Of a DNA stretch of 64,000 nucleotides, positions 15,926 to 29,690 are shown piece by piece (positions within the stretch are counted from its first letter, which is position 1; every line of letters starts with the position of its first letter). The translations under genes and the position numbers were made by a program. Under the pieces are notes generated by a model. The model had not been told where the DNA came from and did no database searches. It saw only the letters and a list, made by a program, of their open reading frames with translations. The stretch is from Avena insularis (taxonomy: Eukaryota; Streptophyta; Magnoliopsida; Poales; Poaceae): assembly GCA_023614405.1 (NCBI GenBank), contig JAJUPC010000041.1, positions 310,001 to 374,000 on the forward strand, given 5' to 3'.

Positions 15926-18900
15926 TAATCCTACCTAGTTGGTAGATCTAAGTATAACACTATTATGCAAAGACATCATGAGACACTTTGTGGAAAATGT
16001 GGTCCATGCCAACATTGCGTGTGCTATAAACCTGTCTTGGTTGGCTAGAAACACCATCATCAACTTAGTGGTTTTGTGAGTTAACAATTCGCAAAATATG
16101 ATCCCAACTAGATAGTTGCTACATCTAGGTTTGTGAGTGCTATGCCAAGCCATTATGACTCACACCTGTGGCAGATGTGGGCCCATGCCAACATTTCATG
16201 GGATCTAGACCTATCTTAGCTATCTAGAAACACCATCATCAACTTATGGTTGTATGAGTAATCACTTGGACAACATAATCCTACCTAGTTGGTAGATCTA
16301 ACTATAACACTACTACGCAAAGACATCATGAGACACTTGGTGGAAAATGTGGTCCCATGCGAAGATTGCATGTGCTACAAACCTCTCTTGGTTGGCTAGA
16401 AACACCATCATCAACTTAGTGGTTTTGTTAGTTAACACTTGGCAAAACATGATCCCATCTAGATAGTTGCTACATCTAAGTTTGAGAGTGCTATCCAAAG
16501 CCATGATAGACACATGTGGCAGAGGTGGGCCAATGCCAACATTGCATGGGATCTTGACCTACCTTAGCTGTCTAGAAAAACACGTTCATGAACTTGTGGT
16601 TGTATGAGTCATCACTTGGACAACATAATCGTACCTAGTTGGTACATCTAAGTATAACACTACTATGCAAAGACATCATGAGACACTTTGTGGCAAATGT
16701 GGTCCCATGACAACATTGCATGTGTTGTAAACCTGTCTTGGTTGGCTAGAAACACCATCATCAACTTAGTGGTTTTGTGAGTTAAAACTTCGCAAAATGT
16801 GATCCCAACTAGATAGTTGCTAAATCTAGGTTTGAGAGTGCTATGCCAAGCCATTATGACTCACACCTGTGGCAGATGTGGGCGCATGCCAACATTTCAT
16901 GGGATCCATACCTATCTTAGCTGTCTAGAAACACCTTCATCAACTTATGGTTGTATGAGTAATCACTTGGACAACATAATCCTACCTAGTTGGTAGATCT
17001 AAGTATAACACTACTACGCAAAGACATCATAAGACACTTTGTGGAAAATGTGGTCCCATGCGAAGATTGCATGTGCTACAAACCTCTCTTGGTTGGCTAG
17101 AAACACCATCATCAACTTAGTGGTTTTGTTAGTCAACACTTGGCAAAACATGTTCCCAGCTAGCTAGTTTCTACATCTAAGTTTGAGAGTGCTATGCAAA
17201 GCCATGATAGACACATGTGGCAGAGGTGGGCCAATGCCAACATTGCATGGGATCTTGACCTATCTTAGCTGTCTAGAAAAACACGTTCATCAACTTGTGG
17301 TTGTATGAGTCATCACTTAGACAACATAATCCTACCTAGTTGGTAGATCTAAGTATAACACTACTATGCAAAGACATCATGAGACACTTTGTGGAAAATG
17401 TGGTCCCATGTGAAGATTGCATGTGCTACAAACCTCTCTCGGTTGGCTAGAAACACCATCATCAACTTAGTGGTTTTGTTAGTCAACACTTGGGAAAACA
17501 TGATCCCAACTAGCTAGTTGCTACATCTAAGTTTGAGAATGCTATGCAAAGCCATGATAGACACATGTGGCAGAGGTGGGCCAATGCCAACATTGCATGG
17601 GATCTTGACCTATCTTAGTTGTCTAGAAAAAAACGTTCATCAACTTGTAGTTGTATGAGTCATCACATGGACAACATAATCCTACCTAGTTGGTAGATCT
17701 AAGTATAACACTGCTATGCAAAGACATCATGAGACACTTTGTGGAAAATGTGGTCCCATGTGAAGATTGCATGTGCTACAAACCTCTCTCGGTTGGCTAG
17801 AAACACCATCATCAACTTAGTGGTTTTGTTAGTCAACACTTGGCAAAACATAATCCCAGCTACCTAGTTGCTACATCTAAGTTTGAGAATGCTATGCAAA
17901 GCCATGATAGACACATGTGGCAGAGGTGGGCCAATGCCAACATTGCATGGGATCTTGACCTATCTTAGTTGTCTAGAAAAACACGTTCATCAACTTGTAG
18001 TTGTATGAGTCATCACTTGGACAACATAATCCTACCTAGTTGGTAGATCTAAGTATAACACTGCTATACAAAGACATCATGAGACACTTTGTGAAAAATC
18101 TGGTCCCATGCCAACATTGCATGTGCTATAAACCTCTCTTTGTTGGCTAGAAATACCATCATCAACTGTGTGGTTTTGTGAGTCAACACTTGGCAAAACA
18201 TGATCCCAAATAGCTAGTTGCTACATCTAATTTTTAGAGTGTTATGTAGAGCCATGATGAGACTCACCCATGGCAGATGTCGGCCCATACATTTTATGGG
18301 ATCTAGACCTATCTTAGTTGTCTAGAAACACCTTCATCAACTTGTGGTTGTATGAGTCATCACTTGGAAAACATAATCCTACCTTGTTGGTAGATCTAAG
18401 TATAACACTGCTATACAAAGACATCATGAGACACTTTGTGGAAAATGTGGTCCTATGCCAACATTTCATGTGCTATAAACCCCTCTTGGTTGGCTAGAAA
18501 CACCATCATCAACTTAGTGGTTTTGTGAGTTAACACTTTGCAAAATATGATCCCAACTAGATAGTTGCTACATCTAGGTTTGAGAGTGCTATGCTAAGCC
18601 ATTATGACTCACACCTGTTGCAGATGTGGGCCCATGCCAACATTTCATAGGATCTAGACCTATCTTAGCTATCTAGAAACACCATCATCAACTTATGGTT
18701 GTATGAGTAATCACTTGGACAACATAATCCTACCTACTTGGTAGATCTAACTATAACACTACTACGCAAAGACATCATGAGACACTTTGTGGAAAATGTG
18801 GTCCCATGCGAAGATTGCATGTGCTACAAACCTCTCTTGGTTGGCTAGAAACACCATCATCAACTTAGTGGTTTTGTTAGTCAACACTTGGCAAAACATA

Positions 18901-21900
18901 ATCCCAGCTAGCTAGTTGCTACATCTAAGTTTGAGAGTGCTATCCAAAGCCATGATAGACACATGTGGCAGAGGTGGGCCAATGCCAACGTTGCATGGGA
19001 TCTTGACCTATCTTAGCTGTCTAGAAAAACACGTTCATCAACTTGTGGTTGTATGAGTCATCACTTGGACAACATAATCGTACCTATTTGGTAGATCTAA
19101 GTATAACACTACTATGCAAAGACATCATGAGACACTTTGTGGAAAATGTGGTCCCATGCGAAGATTGCATGTGCTACAAACCTCTCTTGGTTGGCTAGAA
19201 ACACCATCATCAACTTAGTGGTTTTGTTAGTCAACACTTGGCAAAACATGATCCCAGCTAGCTAGTTGCTACATCTAAGTCTGAGAGTGCTATGCAAAGC
19301 CATGATAGACACATGTGGCAGAGGTGGGCCAATGCCAACATTGCATGGGATCTTGACCTATCTTAGCTGTCTAGAAAACACGTTCATCAACTTGTGGTTG
19401 TATGAGTCGTCACTTGGACAACATAATCATACCTAGTTTGTAGATCTAAGTATAACACTACTATGAAAAGACATCATGAGACACTTTGTGGCAAATGTGG
19501 TCCCATGACAACATTGCATGTGTTGTAAACCTGTCTTGGTTGGCTAGAAACACCATCATCAACTTAGTGGTTTTGTGAGTTAACACTTCGCAAAATATGA
19601 TCCCAACTAGATAGTTGCTACATCTAGGTTTGAGAGTGCTATGCCAAGCCATTATGACTCACACCTGTGGCAGATGTGGGCCCATGCCAACATTTCATGG
19701 GATCCAGACCTATCTTAGCTGTCTAGAAACACCTTCATCAACTTATGGTTGTATGAGTAATTATTTGGACAACATAATCCTACCTAGTTGGTAGATATAA
19801 GTATAACACTACTATGCAAAGACATCATGAGACACTTTGTGGAAAATGTGGTCCCATGCAAAGATTGCATGTGCTACAAACCTCTCTTAGTTGGGTAGCA
19901 ACACCATCATCAACTTAGTGGTTTTGTTAGTCAACACTTGGCAAAACATGATCCCAACTAGCTAGTTGCTACATCTATGTTTGAGAGTGCTATGCAAAGC
20001 CATGACAGACACATGTGGCAGAGGTGGGCCAATGCCAACATTGCATGGGATCTTGACCTATCTTAGTTGTCTAGAAAAACACGTTCATCAACTTGTGGTT
20101 GTATGAGCCATCACTTGGACAACATAATCCTACCTAGTTGGTAGATCTAAGTATAACACTACTATGCGAAGACATCATGAGACACTTTGTGGAAAATGTG
20201 GTCCCATGCCAACATTGCATGTGCTATAAACCTGTCTTGGTTGGCTAGAAACACGATCATCAACTTAGTGGTTTTGTGAGTTAACACTTGGAAAAATATG
20301 ATCCCAACTAGCTAGTTGCTACATCTAGGTTTGAGAGTGCTATGCCAAGCCATTATGACTCACACCTGTGGCAGATGTGGGCCCATGCCAACATTTCATG
20401 GGATCTAGACCTATCTTAGCTGTCTAGAAACACCTTCAACAACTGATAGTTGTATGAGTAATCACTTGGACAACATAATCCTACCTAGTTGGTAGATCTA
20501 AGTATAACACTACTATTCAAAGACGTCATGAGACACTTTGTGGAAAATGTGGTCCCAGGCAAAGATTGCATGTGCTACAAACCTCTCTTGGTTGGCTAGA
20601 AACACCATCATCAACTTAGTGGTTTTCTTAGTCAACACTTGGCAAAACATGATACCAACTAGCTAGTTGCTACATGTAAGTTTGAGAGTGCTACTGCAAA
20701 GCCATGATAGACACATGTGGCAGAGGTGGGCCAATGCCAACATTGCATGGGATCTTGACCTATCTTAGATGTCTAGAAAAACACGTTCATCAACTTGTGG
20801 TTGTATGAGTCATCACTTGGACAACATAATCCTACCTAGTTGGTAGATCTAAGTATAACACTATTATGCAAAGACATCATGAGACACTTTGTGGAAAATG
20901 TGGTCCATGCCAACATTGCGTGTGCTATAAACCTGTCTTGGTTGGCTAGAAACACCATCATCAACTTAGTGGTTTTGTGAGTTAACAATTCGCAAAATAT
21001 GATCCCAACTAGATAGTTGCTACATCTAGGTTTGTGAGTGCTATGCCAAGCCATTATGACTCACACCTGTGGCAGATGTGGGCCCATGCCAACATTTCAT
21101 GGGATCTAGACCTATCTTAGCTATCTAGAAACACCATCATCAACTTATGGTTGTATGAGTAATCACTTGGACAACATAATCCTACCTAGTTGGTAGATCT
21201 AACTATAACACTACTACGCAAAGACATCATGAGACACTTTGTGGAAAATGTGGTCCCATGCGAAGATTGCATGTGCTACAAACCTCTCTTGGTTGGCTAG
21301 AAACACCATCATCAACTTAGTGGTTTTGTTAGTCAACACTTGGCAAAACATAATCCCAGCTAGCTAGTTGCTACATCTAAGTTTGAGAGTGCTATCCAAA
21401 GCCATGATAGACACATGTGGGAGAGGTGGGCCAATGCCAACATTGCATGGGATCTTGACCTACCTTAGCTGTCTAGAAAAACACGTTCATGAACTTGTGG
21501 TTGTATGAGTCATCACTTGGACAACATAATCCTACCTAGTTGGTACATCTAAGTATAACACTACTATCCAAAGACATCATGAGACACTTTGTGGCAAATG
21601 TGGTCCCATGACAACATTGCATGTGTTGTAAACCTGTCTTGGTTGGCTAGAAACACCATCATAAACTTAGTGGTTTTGTGAGTTAAAACTTCGCAAAATG
21701 TGATCCCAACTAGATAGTTGCTAAATCTAGGTTTGAGAGTGCTATGCCAAGCCATTATGACTCACACCTGTGGCAGATGTGGGCGCATGCCAACATTTCA
21801 TGGGATCCATACCTATCTTAGCTGTCTAGAAACACCTTCATCAACTTATGGTTGTATGAGTAATCACTTGGACAACATAATCCTACCTAGTTGGTAGATC

Positions 21901-24900
21901 TAAGTATAACACTACTATGCAAAGACATCATAAGACACTTTGTGGAAAATGTGGTCCCATGCGAAGATTGCATGTGCTACAAACCTCTCTTGGTTGGCTA
22001 GAAACACCATTATCAACTTAGTGGTTTTGTTAGTCAACACTTGGCAAAACATGTTCCCAGCTAGCTAGTTTCTACATCTAAGTTTGAGAGTGCTATGCAA
22101 AGCCATGATAGACACATGTGGCAGAGGTGGGCCAATGCCAACATTGCATGGGATCTTGACCTATCTTAGCTGTCTAGAAAAACACGTTCATCAACTTGTG
22201 GTTGTATGAGTCATAACTTAGACAACATAATCCTACCTAGTTGGTAGATCTAAGTATAACACTACTATGCAAAGACATCATGAGACACTTTGTGGAAAAT
22301 GTGGTCCCATGTGAAGATTGCATGTGCTACAAACCTCTCTCGGTTGGCTAGAAACACCATCATCAACTTAGTGGTTTTGTTAGTCAACACTTGGCAAAAC
22401 ATGATCCCAACTAGCTAGTTGCTACATCTAAGTTTGAGAATGCTATGCAAAGCCATGATAGACACATGTGGCAGAGGTGGGCCAATGCCAACATTGCATG
22501 GGATCTTGACCTATCTTAGTTGTCTAGAAAAACACGTTCATCAACTTGTAGTTGTATGAGTCATCACTTGGACAACATAATCCTACCTAGTTGGTAGATC
22601 TAAGTATAACACTGCTATACAAAGACATCATGAGACACTTTGTGAAAAATCTGGTCCCATGCCAACATTGCATGTGCTATAAACCTCTCTTTGTTGGCTA
22701 GAAATACCATCATCAACTTAGTGGTTTTGTGAGTCAACACTTGGCAAAACATGATCCCAAATAGCTAGTTGCTACATCTAATTTTTAGAGTGTTATGCAG
22801 AGCCATGATGAGACTCACCCATGGCAGATGTCGGCCCATACATTTTATGGGATCTAGACCTATCTTAGTTGTCTAGAAACACCTTCATCAACTTGTGGTT
22901 GTATGAGTCATCACTTGGAAAACATAATCCTACCTTGTTGGTAGATCTAAGTATAACACTGCTATACAAAGACATCATGAGACACTTTGTGGAAAATGTG
23001 GTCCTATGCCAACATTTCATGTGCTATAAACCCCTCTTGGTTGGCTAGAAACACCATCATCAACTTAGTGGTTTTGTGAGTTAACACTTTGCAAAATATG
23101 ATCCCAACTAGATAGTTGCTACATCTAGGTTTGAGAGTGCTATGCTAAGCCATTATGACTCACACCTGTTGCAGATGTGGGCCCATGCCAACATTTCATG
23201 GGATCTAGACCTATCTTAGCTATCTAGAAACACCATCATCAACTTATGGTTGTATGAGTAATCACTTGGACAACATAATCCTACCTACTTGGTAGATCTA
23301 ACTATAACACTACTACGCAAAGACATCATGAGACACTTTGTGGAAAATGTGGTCCCATGCGAAGATTGCATGTGCTACAAACCTCTCTTGGTTGGCTAGA
23401 AACACCATCATCAACTTAGTGGTTTTGTTAGTCAACACTTGGCAAAACATAATCCCAGCTAGCTAGTTGCTACATCTAAGTTTGAGAGTGCTATCCAAAG
23501 CCATGATAGACACATGTGGCAGAGGTGGGCCAATGCCAACATTGCATGGGATCTTGACCTATCTTAGCTGTCTAGAAAAACACGTTCATCAACTTGTGGT
23601 TGTATGAGTCATCACTTGGAAAACATAATCGTACCTAGTTGGTAGATCTAAGTATAACACTACTATGAAAAGACATCATGAGACACTTTGTGGCAAATGT
23701 GGTCCCATGACAACATTGCATGTGTTGTAAACCTGTCTTGGTTGGCTAGAAACACCATCATCAACTTAGTGGTTTTGTGAGTTAACACTTCGCAAAATAT
23801 GATCCCAACTAGATAGTTGCTACATCTAGGTTTGAGAGTGCTATGCCAAGCCATTATGACTCACACCTGTGGCAGATGTGGGCCCATGCCAACATTTCAT
23901 GGGATCCAGACCTATCTTAGCTGTCTAGAAACACCTTCATCAACTTATGGTTGTATGAGTAATCAGTTGGACAACATAATCCTACCTAGTTGGTAGATCT
24001 AAGTATAACACTACTACGCAAAGACATCATAAGACAATTTGTGGAAAATGTGGTCCCATGCGAAGATTGCATGTGCTACAAACCTCTCTTGGTTGGCTAG
24101 AAACACCATCATAAACTTAGTGGTTTTGTTAGTCAACACTTGGCAAAACATGTTCCCAGCTAGCTAGTTTCTACATCTAAGTTTGAGAGTGTTATGCAAA
24201 GCCATGATAGACACATGTGGCAGAGGTGGGCCAATGGCAACATTGCATGGGATCTTGACCTATCTTAGCTGTCTAGAAAAACACGTTCATCAACTTGTGG
24301 TTGTATGAGTCATCACTTTGACAACATAATCCTACCTAGTTGGTAGATCTAAGTATAACACTACTATGCAAAGACATCATGAGACACTTTGTGGAAAATG
24401 TGGTCCCATGCAAAGATTGCATGTGCTACAAACCTCTCTCGGTTGGCTAGAAACACCATCATCAACTTAGTGGTTTTGTTAGTCAACACTTGGCAAAACA
24501 TGATCCCAACTAGCTAGTTGCTACATCTAAGTTTGAGAATGCTATGCAAAGCCATGATAGACACATGTGGCAGAGGTGGGCCAATGCCAACATTGCATGG
24601 GATCTTGACCTATCTTAGTTGTCTAGAAAAACACGTTCATCAACTTGTAGTTGTATGACTCATCACATGGACAACATAATCCTACCTAGTTGGTAGATCT
24701 AAGTATAACACTGCTATACAAAGACATCATGAGACACTTTGTGAAAAATCTGGTCCCATGCCAACATTGCATGTGCTATAAACCTCTCTTTGTTGGCTAG
24801 AAATACCATCATCAACTTAGTGGTTTTGTGAGTCAACACTTGGCAAAACATGATCCCAAATAGCTAGTTGCTACATCTAATTTTTAGAGTGTTATGCAAA

Positions 24901-26100
24901 GCCATGATGAGACTCACCCATGGCAGATGTCGGCCCATACATTTTATGGGATCTAGACCTATCTTAGCTGTCTAGAAACACCTTCATCAACTTGTGGTTG
25001 TATGAGTCATCACTTGGAAAACATAATCCTACCTTGTTGGTAGATCTAAGTATAACACTGCTATACAAAGATATCATGAGACACTTTGTGGAAAATGTGG
25101 TCCTATGCCAACATTTCATGTGCTATAAACCCCTCTTGGTTGGCTAGAAACACCATCATCAACTTAGTGGTTTTGTGAGTTAACACTTCGCAAAATATGA
25201 TCCCAACTAGATAGTTGCTACATCTAGGTTTGAGAGTGCTATGCCAAACCATTATGACTCACACCTATGGCAGATGTGGGCCCATGCCAACATTTCATGG
25301 GATCTAGACCTATCTTAGCTATCTAGAAACACCATCATCAACTTATGGTTGTATGAGTAATCACTTGGACAACATAATCCTACCTAGTTGGTAGATCTAA
25401 CTATAACACTACTACGCAAAGACATCATGAGACACTTTGTGGAAAATGTGGTCCCAAGCGAAGATTGCATGTGCTACAAACCTCTCTTCGTTGGCTAAAA
25501 ACACCATCATCGACTTAGTGGTTTTGTTAGTCAACACTTGGCAAAACATAATCCCAGCTACCTAGTTGCTACATCTAAGTTTGAGAGTGCTATGCAAAGC
25601 CATGATAGACACATGTGGCAGAGGTGGGCCAATGCCAACATTGCATGGGATCTTGACCTATCTTAGCTGTTTAGAAAAACACGTTCATCAACTTGTGGTT
25701 GTATGAGTCATCACTTGGACAACATAATCGTACCTAGTTGGTAGATCTAAGTATAACACTACTATGCAAAGACATCATGAGACACTTTGTGGCAAATGTG
25801 GTCCCATGGCAACATTGCATGTGTTGTAAACCTGTCTTGGTTGGCTAGAAACACCATCATCAACTTAGTGGTTTTGTGAGTTAACACTTCGCAAAATATG
25901 ATCCCAACTAGATAGTTGCTACATCTAGGTTTGAGAGTGCTATGCCAAGCCATTATGACTCACACCTGTGGCAGATGTGGGCCCATGCCAACATTTCATG
26001 GGATCCAGACCTATCTTAGCTGTCTAGAAACACCTTGATCAACTTATGGTTGTATGAGTAATCACTTGGACAACATAATCTTACCTAGTTGGTAGATCTA
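15926..26100 (+). repeat. Segmental duplications of satellite blocks (offsets ~4901/4551 and ~2100 bp)
   Basis: Private variants mark long copies. The shortened GTGGTCCATGCC near 16000 recurs near 20901, an offset of 4901 bp. The AATTTTTAGAGTG variant occurs near 18230, 22781 and 24890, with offsets of 4551 and 2109 bp. The drop from 4901 to 4551 equals one dimer, so the first copy has one extra dimer around 17.7-18.05 kb. The block near 19461 also recurs at 23663 and 25762. All offsets are close to whole numbers of dimers, as expected from unequal exchange in register. Confidence 0.85.
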
Positions 26101-26354
26101 AGTATAACACTACTACGCAAAGACATCATGAGACACTTTGTGGAAAATGTGGTCCCATGCGAAGATTGCATGTGCTACAAATCTCTCTTGGTTGGCTAGA
26201 AACACCATCATCAACTTAGTGGTTTTGTTAGTCAACACTTGGCAAAATATGATCCCACCTAGCTAGTTTCTACATCTAAGTTTGAGAGTGCTATGCAAAG
26301 CCATGATAGACACATGTGGCAGAGGTGGGCCAATGCCAACATTGCATGGGATCT

Positions 26355-29300
26355 TGACCTATCTTAACTGTCTAGAAAAACACGTTCATCAACTTGTGGT
26401 TGTATGAGTCATCACTTAGACAACATAATCCTACCTAGTTGGTAGATCTAAGTATAACACTACTATGCAAAGACATCATGAGACACTTTGTGGAAAATGT
26501 GGTCCCATGCCAGCATTGCATGTGCTATAAACCTGTCTTGGTTGGCTAGAAACACCATCATCAACTTAGTGGTTTTGTGAGTTAACACTTGGAAAAATAT
26601 GATACCAACTAGCTAGTTGCTACATCTAGGTTTGAGAGTACTATGCCAAGCCATTATGACTCACACTTGTGGCAGATGTGGGCCCATGCCAACATTTCAT
26701 GGGATCTAGACCTATCTTAGCTGTCTAGAAACACGTTCATCAACTTATGGTTGTATGAGTAATCACTTGGACAACATAATCCTACCTAGTTGGTAGATCT
26801 AAGTATAACACTACTATGCAAAGACATCATGAGACACTTTGTGGAAAATGTGGTCCCATGCGATGATTGCATGTGCTACAAACCTCTCTCGGTTGGCTAG
26901 AAACACCATCATCAACTTAGTGGTTTTGTTAGTCAACACTTGGCAAAACATGATCCCAACTAGCTAGTTGCTACATGTTAGTTGTCTATAAAAACACCTT
27001 CATCAACTTGTGATTGTATGAGTCATCACTTGGACAACATAATCCTACCTAGTTGGTAGATCTAAGTATAACACTGCTATACAAAGAAATCAGGAGACAC
27101 TTTGTGGAAAATGTGGTCCCATGCCAACATTACATGTGCTCTAAACCTATATTGGTTGGCTAGAAACACCATCATCAACTTAGTGGTTTTGTGAGTCAAC
27201 ACTTGGAAAAACATGATCCCAACTAGCTAGTTGCTACATCTAAGTTTCAGAGGGTTATGCAAAGCCATGATGAGACACACCCATGCAAGATGTGGGCCCA
27301 TACATTTTATGGGATCTAGACCTATCTTAGCTTTGTAGAAACACCTTCATCAACTTGTGGTTGTATGACTCATCACTTGGAAAACATAATCCTACCTAGT
27401 TGGTAGATCTAAGTATAACACTGCTATGCAAAGACATGATGAGACACTTTGTGGAAAATGTCGTCCCATACCAACATTGCATGTGCTATAAACCTCTCTT
27501 AGTTGGCTAGAAACACCATCATCAACTTAGTGGTTTTGTGAGCTAGCACTTGGCAAAACATGATCCCAACTAGCTAGTTGCTACATCTAGGTTTGAGAGT
27601 GCTATGGCAAGCTATTATGAGTCACACCTGTGGTAGATGTGGGCCCATGCCAACATTTTAGGTGATCTAGGCCTAATTTAGCTGTCTAGAAACACCTTCA
27701 TCAACTTGTGGTTGTATGAGTCATCATTTGGACAACATAATCCTACCTAGTTGGTAGATCTAAGTATAACACTTCTATGCAAAGACATCATGAGACACTT
27801 TGTGGGAAATGTGGTCCCACACGAACATTGTATGTGCTATAAACCTCTCTTGGTTGGCTAGAAAAACCATCATCAACTTAGTGGTTTTGTTAGTCAACAC
27901 TTGGCAAAACATGGTCCCAACTAGCTAGTTGCTACATCTAAGTTTGAGAGTGCTACGCAAAGCCATGACAAACACATGTGGCAGAGGTGGGCCCATGCCA
28001 ACATTGCATGGGATCTTGACCTATCTTAACTGTCTAGAAAAACACGTTCATCAACTTGTGGTTGTATGAGTCATCACTTAGACAACATAATCCTACCTAG
28101 TTGGTAGATCTAAGTATAACACTACTATGCAAAGACATCATGAGACACTTTGTGGAAAATGTGGTCCCATGCCAGCATTGCATGTGCTATAAACCTGTCT
28201 TGGTTGGCTAGAAACACCATCATCAACTTAGTGGTTTTGTGAGTTAACACTTGGAAAAATATGATACCAACTAGCTAGTTGCTACATCTAGGTTTGAGAG
28301 TACTATGCCAAGCCATTATGACTCACACTTGTGGCAGATGTGGGCCCATGCCAACATTTCATGGGATCTAGACCTATCTTAGCTGTCTAGAAACACGTTC
28401 ATCAACTTATGGTTGTATGAGTAATCACTTGGACAGCATAATCCTACCTAGTTGGTAGATCTAAGTATAACACTACTATGCAAAGACATCATGAGACACT
28501 TTGTGGAAAATGTGGTCCCATGCGAAGATTGCATGTGCTACAAACCTCTCTCGGTTGGCTAGAAACACCATCATCAACTTAGTGGTTTTGTTAGTCAACA
28601 CTTGGCAAAACATGATCCCAACTAGCTAGTTGCTACATCTTAGTTGTCTATAAAAACACCTTCATCAACTTGTGATTGTATGAGTCATCACTTGGACAAC
28701 ATAATCCTACCTAGTTGGTAGATCTAAGTATAACACTGCTATACAAAGAAATCAGGAGACACTTTGTGGAAAATGTGGTCCCATGCCAACATTACATGTG
28801 CTCTAAACCTATATTGGTTGGCTAGAAACACCATCATCAACTTAGTGGTTTTGTGAGTCAACACTTGGAAAAACATGATCCCAACTAGCTAGTTGCTACA
28901 TCTAAGTTTCAGAGGGTTATGCAAAGCCATGATGAGACACACCCATGCAAGATGTGGGCCCATACATTTTATGGGATCTAGACCTATCTTAGCTTTGTAG
29001 AAACACCTTCATCAACTTGTGGTTGTATGACTCATCACTTGGAAAACATAATCCTACCTAGTTGGTAGATCTAAGTATAACACTGCTATGCAAAGACATG
29101 ATGAGACACTTTGTGGAAAATGTCGTCCCATACCAACATTGCATGTGCTATAAACCTCTCTTAGTTGGCTAGAAACACCATCATCAACTTAGTGGTTTTG
29201 TGAGCTAGCACTTGGCAAAACATGATCCCAACTAGCTAGTTGCTACATCTAGGTTTGAGAGTGCTATGGCAAGCTATTATGAGTCACACCTATGGTAGAT

Positions 29301-29690
29301 GTGGGCCCATGCCAACATTTTAGGTGATCTAGGCCTAATTTAGCTGTCTAGAAACACCTTCATCAACTTGTGGTTGTATGAGTCATCACTTGGACAACAT
29401 AATCCTACCTAGTTGGTAGATCTAAGTATAACACTTCTATGCAAAGACATCATGAGACACTTTGTGGGAAATGTGGTCCCACGCGAACATTGTATGTGCT
29501 ATAAACCTCTCTTGGTTGGCTAGAAAAACCATCATCAACTTAGTGGTTTTGTTAGTCAACACTTGGCAAAACATGGTCCCAACTAGCTAGTTGCTACATC
29601 TAAGTTTGAGAGTGCTACGCAAAGCCATGACAAACACATGTGGCAGAGGTGGGCCCATGCCAACATTGCATGGGATCTTGACATATCTTA
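26355..29690 (+). repeat. 1662-bp tandem duplication carrying a truncated dimer
   Basis: Copy one runs from about 26355 to 28016 and copy two from 28017 to about 29678. The variant TTAACTGTCTAGAAAAACAC starts each copy. A shortened half A, in which CTACATGTTAG or CTACATCTTAG runs directly into TTGTCTATAAAAACACC, lies at 26971 and 28633, 1662 bp apart. About 100 bp of half A is missing there, so the period is not a whole number of dimers and the truncation was copied with its surroundings. Confidence 0.85.

Noticed and set aside
261..25953. A recurring 63-codon minus-strand frame beginning MAWHSTLKPRC, present many times across the satellite
   Set aside because: It recurs because the unit length (often 351 bp) keeps the frame. 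Copies carry random substitutions, there is no known domain, and many units lack the start or carry stops. It is a by-product of the satellite and not a gene family.
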